Of a stretch of 34,218 bases of DNA, positions 13,659-21,102 are shown one piece after another; positions within the stretch are counted from its first letter, which is position 1, and every line of letters begins with the position of its first letter. Where the stretch lies: the IMG/VR virus record IMGVR_UViG_3300028394_000195, positions 1 through 34,218 of that record, one strand, 5' to 3'. The notes under the pieces were generated by a model. The model did no database searches. It saw only the letters and a list, made by a program, of their open reading frames with translations, and was not told where the DNA came from. The DNA comes from a virus. A program made the position numbers and the translations under genes.

Positions 13659-13894
13659 TGCGACTCTTATCTCGCCTTGTTCTTGGTAATGGCGGGACAA
13701 TTATTGCATCGTCAGCTTCCACTAATACTGGAAGCTACGATGCCGTAACTGCCCTAACGCTTTCTACCGCAACTCTTGTCATTAGTGGTGCGACTACCGC
13801 TGCAACCTTTACCGCTGGCGTTACTGTCTATGGAGACATTGACCAAGTGGCGTTAACTGGTGGCGCGATGGCAATCTACGCTCGCAAGGATTAA
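13658..13894 (+). CDS. Small Ser/Thr-rich structural-type protein (78 aa)
   Basis: A 78-residue Ser/Thr/Ala/Gly-rich protein (ASSASTNTGSYDAVTALTLS, TAATFTAGVTVYGDIDQVAL) with predicted beta strands and no signal peptide. The composition matches short phage structural proteins such as decoration or collar components. It overlaps the previous gene at TAATG and precedes another of similar style, so it is part of the post-capsid virion block. Confidence 0.62.
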   Translation: MRLLSRLVLGNGGTIIASSASTNTGSYDAVTALTLSTATLVISGATTAATFTAGVTVYGDIDQVALTGGAMAIYARKD

Positions 13895-13903
13895 GGTCTT
13901 AAC

Positions 13904-14317
13904 ATGGGCCGCCAGTGGAATAAGATCATTGAAGACATTGAGGCTATCTCAAGCGGTACTTCCGTAATCAATGTAAATCTAGGTGACATCGAAGCGTTAC
14001 TGACCACGCTCCAGGCGGATGTTGCCAACGGCGTGTTGACGGCTCCGAGTACGAGTGGTGGAACAGGACCATCTACATTTACATCTACAAGCTACGGAAC
14101 TCTTGCTACTGCCAATAGCAATAGGTTTGGTTTAGAAATATACAACGAAGGCCCTGGCAATCTTCACGTCACCCTTGGCACAGGAACTACCAGCACCACA
14201 TCCTACACAGTGCGTCTTAGTAGCGGTGATCTGTTTGAAATGCCAGTAACCTATACTGGCCTTGTTGGTGGTATCTTCGCAAGTAGTGGGACTGCTTACG
14301 TCACAAGTCTAACCTAA
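13904..14317 (+). CDS. Virion-type beta-rich protein (137 aa)
   Basis: A 137-residue protein with an N-terminal helix (MGRQWNKIIEDIEAISSGTS, then GDIEALLTTLQADVAN), probably a short coiled coil, followed by a beta-rich Gly/Thr/Ser domain (FGLEIYNEGPGNLHVTLGTG, GGIFASSGTAYVTSLT). Helix plus small beta domain suggests an oligomeric minor virion protein such as a decoration or fibre-base component. No family recognised. Confidence 0.62.
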   Translation: MGRQWNKIIEDIEAISSGTSVINVNLGDIEALLTTLQADVANGVLTAPSTSGGTGPSTFTSTSYGTLATANSNRFGLEIYNEGPGNLHVTLGTGTTSTTSYTVRLSSGDLFEMPVTYTGLVGGIFASSGTAYVTSLT

Positions 14318-14327
14318 GGAGTAGGCG

Positions 14328-14807
14328 ATGCCGATTTTTCGTTCCACTCCGCAAATCTTCACGCTCTACGACACGACGCTTACGCAATCTGCGTCCACAT
14401 CTTTTGTTGCAAGCACCAAATTTTTAACTCTTCCTGCTGGAACTTATCAATATGATGGGTGGGCTGGAGGAAGTACAGCATCTGTTACTGCTGGAATACA
14501 AATACAGCTTACATCAACTCTTTCTGGTTCTGGTTGTTTTGTTAATCGTGTATTGCGCGGAACTGGATATTTTAGCTTAACGATTGATCAAGGAGCATCA
14601 CGCAGAGCAGATACTAATCCACAATTTTTAGTATCAGCAAATACAGGAGCAGCGGCACAAGCACTAGCCACATGGCTAAATGGAACACTTATTTTAACCT
14701 CTGCTCAAACTTTTGGGTTTGAAATTGCACAAAGAAACGCAACAGATGCCGCCAACGCAACCATCCTTTCAACTGGTTCTTATATTAGATTTGTAAAAAT
14801 AGCCTAA
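14328..14807 (+). CDS. Virion-type beta-sandwich-like protein (159 aa)
   Basis: A 159-residue beta-rich protein (LTLPAGTYQYDGWAGGSTAS, GFEIAQRNATDAANATILST, ending SYIRFVKIA) reminiscent of small jelly-roll head- or tail-associated proteins. The gene is more AT-rich than its neighbours, especially after about 14400, hinting at recent exchange. AAGGAGTAGGCG precedes the ATG. The stop is shared with the start of a lipoprotein gene (TAATG). Confidence 0.6.
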   Translation: MPIFRSTPQIFTLYDTTLTQSASTSFVASTKFLTLPAGTYQYDGWAGGSTASVTAGIQIQLTSTLSGSGCFVNRVLRGTGYFSLTIDQGASRRADTNPQFLVSANTGAAAQALATWLNGTLILTSAQTFGFEIAQRNATDAANATILSTGSYIRFVKIA

Positions 14808-14974
14808 TGCCCCTCATCCTCCTCACCTTGCTCCTCTGCTCATGTTCTCCACGGCAACATGACCAGCGTGACATGAACCCATTACCAGATTACAGCGACA
14901 TGGGAGCCGCCGATGACGCAGGCCGTACCCCCGCTTTTAACCCCGCCCAACCTGAAACAGGGGGGGTTAAATGA
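14807..14974 (+). CDS. Short lipoprotein, Rz1-like candidate (55 aa)
   Basis: A 55-residue ORF beginning MPLILLTLLLCSCSPR: a short hydrophobic signal and a lipobox (LLLC or LCSC, lipidated Cys11 or Cys13). The mature part is polar and Pro-rich (NPLPDYSDMGAADD, TPAFNPAQPE), which is how Rz1-type outer-membrane spanins look. It overlaps the previous stop by one base (TAATG). It is the second lipoprotein in the window; which one, if either, serves as the o-spanin is open. A coiled-coil/membrane protein lies 560 bases downstream. Confidence 0.6.
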   Translation: MPLILLTLLLCSCSPRQHDQRDMNPLPDYSDMGAADDAGRTPAFNPAQPETGGVK

Positions 14975-15007
14975 ATCTACACATCATATATTCATCCAGA
15001 CTTACAT

Positions 15008-15241
15008 ATGGAACCGAAACTCTGCCATATTCAGCCAGCCTGTAATATGAACCACAATACATATAGAAAAGCGCAATCTGTTGTCATGTCTAAAAAAACG
15101 TGCAAAGAAAAGCCTTCTAATTTGCAAAAAAAAGCGAAAGGCATTGAGTATGAGATGTCTGCGAACAAGCTGAACCCCGAAGGTTTAGATTTTCCAGACA
15201 ACTTCATGGCGGTTATGGGTTGGCGTAGGGTCAAACCTTGA
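15008..15241 (+). CDS. Hypothetical protein (up to 77 aa)
   Basis: A basic protein with no recognised domain; the C-terminal part (SANKLNPEGLDFPDNF, AVMGWRRVKP) reads as a real folded segment. Starts at 15008, 15047 and 15086 are all possible and none has a ribosome site; the MSKKTCKEKPSNLQKK start at 15086 gives a more ordinary N-terminus. The gene is AT-rich. Confidence is limited by the weak start. Confidence 0.4.
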   Translation: MEPKLCHIQPACNMNHNTYRKAQSVVMSKKTCKEKPSNLQKKAKGIEYEMSANKLNPEGLDFPDNFMAVMGWRRVKP

Positions 15242-15263
15242 ATAACAAGTCTTCTTATTAAAG

Positions 15264-15542
15264 ATGAAAACCATAGGCATCTGGCTGATCAATTTGAGTT
15301 TGCGTTTGATAATGACGCGAGCCGAGTACACTTGCTTCAAAGAGGCGATGAAGTTTGCTGTAGAAAACAACAACATGGTCAAGGAGACAAAGTATGTGGG
15401 CAAGGTGAAACACCTTCTATCTGTCAACCGATCAATCAAGCGGATTGTGGACGATGGACGCAATCGGGACGAAGTGACGGATGCGGTTGTCCATCTTGCA
15501 GTTGCACTAAGATACTTGGAGGGTAAGGGCCGTGAGTCTTGA
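15264..15542 (+). CDS. Hypothetical protein with hydrophobic N-terminus (92 aa)
   Basis: A 92-residue protein with a short hydrophobic stretch at the start (IGIWLINLSLRLIM) followed by a charged helical region (CFKEAMKFAVENNNMVKETK, SIKRIVDDGRNRDEVTDAVV). If 15264 is the start it could be membrane-anchored; a start at ATG 15312 would remove the hydrophobic part. It overlaps the XhlA-like gene by 11 bases. An anchor followed by a helix and its place between a lipoprotein and an XhlA-like protein invite an i-spanin reading, which remains a guess. Confidence 0.52.
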   Translation: MKTIGIWLINLSLRLIMTRAEYTCFKEAMKFAVENNNMVKETKYVGKVKHLLSVNRSIKRIVDDGRNRDEVTDAVVHLAVALRYLEGKGRES

Positions 15543-15780
15543 TGAGGTAGCGGATCTGCGCGAGAAGGTATCTAGCGTATCAGAGCGTTTGGTGCGAATG
15601 GAAGAACGCCAGATGACGTTGTACTCGATGGTAGAAAGGTCACTTGCTTTTCACGGAGATACAGCTAATAGATTAGGTGCGCTGGAAACCTTAAAGACGA
15701 AGGTTTTGGCTGTAGCTGGAGTCGTTGGGCTGGCCTGCTCAATGGCGTGGGATGTACTTAAACACCGCTTTAACGGATAG
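15532..15780 (+). CDS. Coiled-coil membrane protein, XhlA/holin-like (82 aa)
   Basis: An 82-residue protein with an N-terminal coiled coil (DEVADLREKVSSVSERLVRM, EERQMTLYSMVER) and one C-terminal hydrophobic span (VLAVAGVVGLACSMAWDVL) before a short basic end. This is the layout of XhlA/haemolysin-type phage lysis proteins and of some holins. GGAGGGTAAGGGCC precedes the GTG start, so translation should be strong. It precedes the tail-fibre genes. It may act in lysis with the 55-aa lipoprotein upstream, or be a tail-associated protein; the first is favoured by topology. Confidence 0.62.
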   Translation: MSLDEVADLREKVSSVSERLVRMEERQMTLYSMVERSLAFHGDTANRLGALETLKTKVLAVAGVVGLACSMAWDVLKHRFNG

Positions 15781-15788
15781 GAGATAAA

Positions 15789-16331
15789 ATGGCTACACTT
15801 GGAACGCAGAACATTTCGACCAGTTACGTCCAGCTAATGAAAACTAGCGGTCTTACTGGTATTGACGGCACGATCCAGACTATTACCGATGGTAATAATA
15901 CGTCTTCCGCCTTGCAACTATCCACAGGAGGCGTGAGTAGCACAGGCTCTCTTTCTGTTACTGGTAAAGCAACAGTTGGCACTCTGGAGATTGGCGCAAC
16001 TGGTCCCAACATAACCAAGGTTAGCTTTGGCACAGCAGCGTTTACTGGCTCTACATTCCAAGACCTAGACTCGGCTACAGCGGGATCAAATGTTACAACA
16101 GGAACATTTGCGGTAACAGGCGCAGCCTTGGGAGACATCGTCTTTGGTGGGCTTACATCAATTGGCTCAAGCACAGGAACAAACGCTACCTTGGCTCAAA
16201 GGCTCATTCCTTCGTTTAGGGTTGAATCGGCAGATACGATTCGATATGTAATACTTAATACAGATACAGTTTCCCACGGCACAACTCCCGCAGGAACGCT
16301 ATACGCAACCGCAATGAGGTTTACAACATGA
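15789..16331 (+). CDS. Tail-fibre-like beta protein (180 aa)
   Basis: A 180-residue Gly/Ser/Thr-rich protein beginning MATLGTQNISTSYVQLMKTS, with a repetitive beta-helix-like middle (LSTGGVSSTGSLSVTGKATV) and a beta-rich end (RLIPSFRVESADTIRYVILN). This resembles short fibre or collar proteins preceding S74-type fibres. Its stop overlaps the next gene's start by four bases (ATGA), so the two are probably co-translated and may assemble together. Confidence 0.68.
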   Translation: MATLGTQNISTSYVQLMKTSGLTGIDGTIQTITDGNNTSSALQLSTGGVSSTGSLSVTGKATVGTLEIGATGPNITKVSFGTAAFTGSTFQDLDSATAGSNVTTGTFAVTGAALGDIVFGGLTSIGSSTGTNATLAQRLIPSFRVESADTIRYVILNTDTVSHGTTPAGTLYATAMRFTT

Positions 16332-17572
16332 GTAAATTTAACGCAGGTCAATCTTTTGCCGATGGCGATACAGTAACAGGCGCAAAGCTAAACAACATTG
16401 CTGGGCTACTGGACATTTATACTGGCCTAATTTCCGAACAAACAGCAATGTCTGCAACTGTCAGTACGGCAGATCAGCTTCTTATTGCGGATGTCGATAA
16501 TGGAGATAGTGGTGCTGCCAATCGCGTAACAGTTCAGAAGTTGTTAAACGATACTCTGACCAATGGTACTTTTACAGGCGTAAACCTAACTGGCAACTTA
16601 AATGTCGCACAACTTTCTACCCTTGGAACGATCAATAGTACTACTGGAACAATCGCTACACTCAACAGCACTACTGGAACTATTCAGTCTCTTACCTCTA
16701 GCACGGCTAACATTAGCCAAGGATCGGCCATATTTACTCAGGGAACGATTGGTACTCTCAATAGCACAACTGGAACGATTGGTACGCTTGTCGCAACTGG
16801 AACAATTACTGGATCTACAAATGTGGTAAACATTGGCAGTGGGCAGATTTATAAGGATGCGAGTGGAAATGTTGGCGTGGGAACTGTGAGTCCGACTGCA
16901 AAACTTAATGTAAATGGAACTTTAACTGCGAGTGGAACTATTACATCTTCAGCTAATATAAATTTACTTGGAAATGAAAGTAGTCCATTAGGAATTTTAT
17001 CAGGAGATTCAACCACTGGACTTATTGAAATATATGGTGGGGCAACCAATAAGGGGGGAACAATACAATTTCGCGGTGGTGGTAATAGTGGTGATTTAAG
17101 ATTCTTAACTGGAACAACTGGCACAGGAACAGAACGCCTCCGCATTACGAGTGGTGGAGAGGTTTATATCGCAGGCACAACCGATCAAGGAGCCTACAAT
17201 CTTCAAGTTAATGGAACTGGAGTGTGGGGTGCTGGTGCTTATGTCAACGGATCGGATTCACGCATTAAAGAAGATATTCAGCCACTTGCATCTGGGCTGG
17301 ATGTGGTTGAAAAACTAAATCCAGTTACTTACAAATACAAGGAAACTTGGTCTAGCGATCAAAGCATCCAAAGCGGGTTTATTGCACAAGAGTTGCTGAC
17401 TGCTTTGGATGGGCAGATTTATATCTACGGAGTTGTTCAGCATGGCGGTACAGAAGGTTATTATAGCGTTGCTTACCAAAACCTTATTCCAGTGCTTGCC
17501 AAGGCAATCCAAGAACTAAAATCCGAAAACGATTCTCTCAAATCACGCATTGAAGCACTGGAGGCCGCATGA
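16328..17572 (+). CDS. Tail fibre with C-terminal S74 chaperone domain
   Basis: A 414-residue host-range fibre. The N-terminal 60 residues (FADGDTVTGAKLNNIAGLLD) would attach it to the tail. Residues about 95-165 form a repetitive shaft with [GT]TLNSTTGTI-like units repeated several times. The last 107 residues, from GSDSRIKEDIQPL (about 306), are an intramolecular chaperone of the endosialidase/peptidase S74 type: S-D-x-R-x-K, NPVTYKYKE and GFIAQEL, ending in a coiled coil (AIQELKSENDSLKSRIEA). By analogy the chaperone trims itself at the Ser-Asp site after trimerisation. The 16900-17060 part is noticeably AT-rich, consistent with domain exchange in the receptor-binding region. Confidence 0.85.
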   Translation: MSKFNAGQSFADGDTVTGAKLNNIAGLLDIYTGLISEQTAMSATVSTADQLLIADVDNGDSGAANRVTVQKLLNDTLTNGTFTGVNLTGNLNVAQLSTLGTINSTTGTIATLNSTTGTIQSLTSSTANISQGSAIFTQGTIGTLNSTTGTIGTLVATGTITGSTNVVNIGSGQIYKDASGNVGVGTVSPTAKLNVNGTLTASGTITSSANINLLGNESSPLGILSGDSTTGLIEIYGGATNKGGTIQFRGGGNSGDLRFLTGTTGTGTERLRITSGGEVYIAGTTDQGAYNLQVNGTGVWGAGAYVNGSDSRIKEDIQPLASGLDVVEKLNPVTYKYKETWSSDQSIQSGFIAQELLTALDGQIYIYGVVQHGGTEGYYSVAYQNLIPVLAKAIQELKSENDSLKSRIEALEAA

Positions 17573-17700
17573 AACTCGACCTATCCATCCAAGAAGTAAA
17601 TGCCATCCTAGCCTGCCTTGGGCGTGCTCCGTATGAGGCGGTATTCGAGTTGATAGAAAAGATTCGCAACCAAGCTAAAGAGCAGTCCGAAGCCAAATGA
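17569..17700 (+). CDS. Small VNAILACLG-type phage protein (43 aa)
   Basis: A 43-residue protein, MKLDLSIQEVNAILACLGRA then PYEAVFELIEKIRNQAKEQS. Very similar small proteins (L-x-xEVNxIL-x-ALG...PYxxVxxLIxKIxxQ) recur beside tail genes in cyanophages and other environmental phages; their function is unknown. It overlaps the fibre stop (ATGA) and the next start (ATGA), so it is a coupled, expressed gene. The resemblance is from memory. Confidence 0.7.
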   Translation: MKLDLSIQEVNAILACLGRAPYEAVFELIEKIRNQAKEQSEAK

Positions 17701-18392
17701 CCCTAACCGAAATCGCCCAATACGCAGGCGAGAAAATTGGCAAGACTGATGCCGATACGCTTACCTTCCTGCAAAAGTCAGCCAGCCTAAACTATAGGCG
17801 GGTTTGGAACTTTGCAGCTTGGCGGGAGACTGTTACAACATCTACCTACGCCGTTACCGCTGGTAGCAGGACAGTAACTCTTGGATCAAACGTAGAGAAC
17901 CCGCTTTCGGTTGCTTATAATAACTCCGAGCTACAGGCAATGGATCTATCAACTATTGTCAGCCAAAACTCTTCCTTGCTTGATAACGCCAGCACAGGCA
18001 CGCCTGTATTCTTCTACTTCAAGGGTCGAAACACTGGCGGGACAGCCGAACTTGATCTTTACCCAATTTTAGAAACTACCAGCACAAATACGCTTTTAGT
18101 TGTTGAAAAGCTTCAATGCTTAACCAGAACCAATTATGTTGTTGACTTTCCTCCATCTGCAAGCTCAATCAACGATGAACTTCGCCTGCCTCATGTCAGC
18201 CACGTTGTCCTAGCCCTAACCCACGCCGATGCCTTAGAGCGTGAGCGTCAGTATGGTAAGTCACAGATCGTTACGCAGGCCGCTAACGCCGATCTCGCTG
18301 CAATGGCTAACTACGAACTCTCCCAGGTTGGCGGTATGAAGCAGATCACGCCAGCAAGCCTGGGCGAATTATCCATCGAAGAGATTATCTAG
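17697..18392 (+). CDS. Tail adaptor / tail tubular A-like protein
   Basis: A 231-residue protein with an N-terminal helical part (EIAQYAGEKIGKTDADTLTF, FLQKSASLNYRRVWNFAAWR) and a C-terminal helical segment (LRLPHVSHVVLALTHADALE, RERQYGKSQIV), an arrangement typical of podovirus head-tail adaptors (T7 gp11/P22 gp4 role). It directly precedes the nozzle-like protein, as adaptors usually do. The start overlaps the preceding stop. Specific family membership would need a profile search; the role is inferred from layout and position. Confidence 0.7.
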   Translation: MTLTEIAQYAGEKIGKTDADTLTFLQKSASLNYRRVWNFAAWRETVTTSTYAVTAGSRTVTLGSNVENPLSVAYNNSELQAMDLSTIVSQNSSLLDNASTGTPVFFYFKGRNTGGTAELDLYPILETTSTNTLLVVEKLQCLTRTNYVVDFPPSASSINDELRLPHVSHVVLALTHADALERERQYGKSQIVTQAANADLAAMANYELSQVGGMKQITPASLGELSIEEII

Positions 18393-18404
18393 GAGGCTAA
18401 AGCA

Positions 18405-20261
18405 ATGCCTTATTTTACGGACGCAACCGATGACGTGCTGGCGTTTGACGGAATCCGTCAATTCAACGGAGGGCAGGCCAGCGGGATTCAATCGGATAAC
18501 TTGGCAGAGAACCAAGTACAAGAGCTAAAGAACATGACCCTGTCTCCCCAGGGCAGAGTGGAGACTAGGTACGGATTTGCAAGCTTCTCCACAGGAGCCA
18601 CCACAACAGGCTCAACTTCAGTTGGTGGACTTGGCTACTACGATACTTCTAGCAACGAACAATTGCTTACAGTTTCCAGCGGAAGATTGTTTTCTATAAA
18701 CAATGCAGGAGTTGCAACAAGGCAGCCATCTCTTGCAACTTGGTCAGCCACAACTTCGACTTGGTCTACAACGAATCAAGTATGGCAGAATGGTTATCTA
18801 GTTTCAGCAACATCAAGAGTCAATATGACTCAGTTCAATGACCTTGAATATCTGGTTGATGGGGCTGGACCGCTAATGGTTTGGGATGGCGCGAGCGTAA
18901 AACAGCAGGGTGGAAAGCTAAGGGCAATTACTGTGGCTACTGCTGGAACTGGCTACACATCTGCAACGGCAATTATTAGTAGCCCTGACCTTGGTGGCGT
19001 ACCACCAACCCTAGTTACAACAGTAGCTGGCGGAGCCGTAACTGGCATTGTTGTCTCGGATAATTCTGGTGGTGGCTATTCTACAACACCTACTGTAACA
19101 ATTATTGGCGATGGTTCTGGGGCAGTTGGAACTCCCTCTATGGGCATACCTCCTGTTGGAATGCGAATACTTGTTACAAGCGGGAATAGGTTGTTTGGTG
19201 TTGGTAGCGATGTATCGCGTAATACTCTTTACTGCTCCGACCTTCTTGATGCTGGCCTATGGGCAGCGACCAATAGCATCGTTGTTGGTGGAAATGATGG
19301 AGAAGAGATAATCTCTGTTGTTCCGTACTATGCCAACCGCCTTGTTGTATTTAAGGCATCCAAGATTTACCAAGTAACTATCCCAGCCGATATGACTTCT
19401 GCTGCTGATTGGGTGGTTGAACAGGTTAGTTCAACAGTCGGATGCGCGGCTGAAAAGTCAGCAGTGCAGGTCAATTCAGATATATTTTTCTTGGCATCAG
19501 ATGGCATACGCTCGCTTAGTCGTTCTGTTGCCGATGACTTTACATCAGTAGGACTACCTTTGAGCGAGGTTATCAAGGACGTTATCCTTACCATCAATCC
19601 AGTTGAAATTGGTAGGTCATACGCAATCTTCCATGATAATAGGTATATACTTGCTGTGCCTACAAACTCCAGCGACATCTGTAACGCTTTAATAGTTTAC
19701 AACACAATCCTGCAATCCTTTGAGGGAACATGGAGCTACGGAGCCATCCAACTTACCCAGACAAACTTTAGTGCGCTAGGACGCAGGCTTGCTGCAAAAT
19801 CTTCTAATGGCTTAATTACAAACTACAATGGTTACAAGACCCTAGACTCAACGCTAGAGGGTGACTACAAGGATGCTGGTTCATATTACGAATCTTATGT
19901 TTCTACCAGGGCATTTATCTTTGGCGATCCTTTTGCAGACAAACATGGTAGTCACTTTGAGATAAGCTTCGACAAGACGTTTAGCGAAGATGTTGACGTA
20001 TTTATACAGCGTGATACAGATTCATCCTTTGTCTCGGTATTAGCCAATATAGACGCATCTAGCACCGAGCTAACCCTGCCATTCGTTCTACCAGCCGTTC
20101 TTACTGCTTCCTCAAGGAATAGGGTTGCTAATGATTTACGCACCTACGAGAAGTGGCGTAACTTGGCCATCAAGGTTGCAAGCGCAACAGGGCAGTTTTC
20201 TGTCCGTCAAATCATTGCAGCAGCCAACCCAGACACAATCCAGATCCAGAAGACCATATGA
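18405..20261 (+). CDS. Tail nozzle / packaged-DNA stabilisation-type protein
   Basis: A 618-residue beta-rich protein beginning with FDGIRQFNGGQASGIQSDNL, then NQVQELKNMTLSPQGRVETR and YGF. The FNGG...N.xL...G.xxxRxGF pattern at the N-terminus is typical of P22 gp10-like stabilisation and T7 gp12-like nozzle proteins, which form the tail tube below the adaptor. The remainder is a repetitive beta-propeller-like series (for example GLGYYDTSSNEQLLTVSSG, FFLASDGIRSLSRSVADDF). AGGAGGCTAAAGCA precedes the ATG. Confidence 0.78.
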   Translation: MPYFTDATDDVLAFDGIRQFNGGQASGIQSDNLAENQVQELKNMTLSPQGRVETRYGFASFSTGATTTGSTSVGGLGYYDTSSNEQLLTVSSGRLFSINNAGVATRQPSLATWSATTSTWSTTNQVWQNGYLVSATSRVNMTQFNDLEYLVDGAGPLMVWDGASVKQQGGKLRAITVATAGTGYTSATAIISSPDLGGVPPTLVTTVAGGAVTGIVVSDNSGGGYSTTPTVTIIGDGSGAVGTPSMGIPPVGMRILVTSGNRLFGVGSDVSRNTLYCSDLLDAGLWAATNSIVVGGNDGEEIISVVPYYANRLVVFKASKIYQVTIPADMTSAADWVVEQVSSTVGCAAEKSAVQVNSDIFFLASDGIRSLSRSVADDFTSVGLPLSEVIKDVILTINPVEIGRSYAIFHDNRYILAVPTNSSDICNALIVYNTILQSFEGTWSYGAIQLTQTNFSALGRRLAAKSSNGLITNYNGYKTLDSTLEGDYKDAGSYYESYVSTRAFIFGDPFADKHGSHFEISFDKTFSEDVDVFIQRDTDSSFVSVLANIDASSTELTLPFVLPAVLTASSRNRVANDLRTYEKWRNLAIKVASATGQFSVRQIIAAANPDTIQIQKTI

Positions 20262-20647
20262 CGGCTATGGAGTACATTGAGCTATCTGGCGTGCCAGAGT
20301 CTCGCTGGCCTATCTTCAGAGAATGGTTTAGTTGGTACGCCGAGCGTGGCATGGTTGGGGTTGCCAAAGATGGCGAGGAAATAGTAGGGGTAGCAGTGGC
20401 TAGGGTAATTAACGAGTCAGAAGAACCTATCCATTACCTACATAGACCAGACGGAGATACCGCATTTGTTGACTTGACTGTTACATCAACTGATGGTACA
20501 AGTACTCCTCGTAGCCGAAGGGCTATGCAATGCCTGCTGACTATCCTATGGGATAGGTTTGGCCCCCGCAGGAGCCTAATCTTCAAACGCAATGGAGTTC
20601 AAAAAAAGTACGATTATATGAAATTTATGCAGAAAGCTTTGGCTTAA
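20258..20647 (+). CDS. GNAT-like small protein (T7 gp13-type position)
   Basis: A 129-residue protein with segments resembling a compact acetyltransferase fold (EIVGVAVARVI, TAFVDLTVTSTDG, CLLTILWDRFGPRRSLIFKR, GVQKKYDYMKFM). Its place between the nozzle protein and the gp14-like internal protein matches that of T7 gene 13, whose product is needed for internal-core assembly. Whether it has acetyl-CoA chemistry is not shown; the pyrophosphate-binding loop is not convincing. The start overlaps the nozzle stop (ATGA). Confidence 0.6.
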   Translation: MTAMEYIELSGVPESRWPIFREWFSWYAERGMVGVAKDGEEIVGVAVARVINESEEPIHYLHRPDGDTAFVDLTVTSTDGTSTPRSRRAMQCLLTILWDRFGPRRSLIFKRNGVQKKYDYMKFMQKALA

Positions 20648-20648
20648 T

Positions 20649-21101
20649 ATGGGTGGTTCTCCATCTATTCCTTCACCGCCCCCACCGCCCGATCCTATGG
20701 ATGCGGCCAAGGCGAATGATTTGTTTTACAGATCGTCATTAGAGACGTACATACAAAAACAACCAGAAATTGCAGATTTAGAGCAAAGCCTTCGAGAGAA
20801 ATATATGCCCCGCCAGCGTGAACTTGAACGCCAGATGTCGGCATTAGACCTACAAAAATCAGCCCAGGCTGGGTTACAGGTTGAGCGCGAGCTAGGCCCA
20901 CAGCGTTCAGTTGAGGCTATGCGCCGTCAGTTTGAAATGGCTCCAGAAGCATTTGCTACCCAGCGTGGAATGGGGCAACAAGCCGCCCTACAGTTTGCTA
21001 GGCTTTATGGACAATCCCCAATGGGAGCAGTTCCAGAAAACGTTTTAAATAATCAAGGCTTAAAGCCAGTAAATTACTTGTCAAATATCGGAAATACATA
21101 A
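20649..21101 (+). CDS. Internal virion protein, T7 gp14-like
   Basis: A 150-residue protein beginning MGGSPSIPSPPPPPDPMDAA, the Gly/Pro-rich start characteristic of gp14-type internal virion (ejection) proteins, followed by a helical, Gln/Arg-rich body (RQRELERQMSALDLQKSAQA, RRQFEMAPEAFATQRGMGQQ). By analogy it would be ejected at infection and form the outer-membrane part of the DNA channel. It starts two bases after the GNAT-like gene. Confidence 0.75.
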   Translation: MGGSPSIPSPPPPPDPMDAAKANDLFYRSSLETYIQKQPEIADLEQSLREKYMPRQRELERQMSALDLQKSAQAGLQVERELGPQRSVEAMRRQFEMAPEAFATQRGMGQQAALQFARLYGQSPMGAVPENVLNNQGLKPVNYLSNIGNT

Positions 21102-21102
21102 T

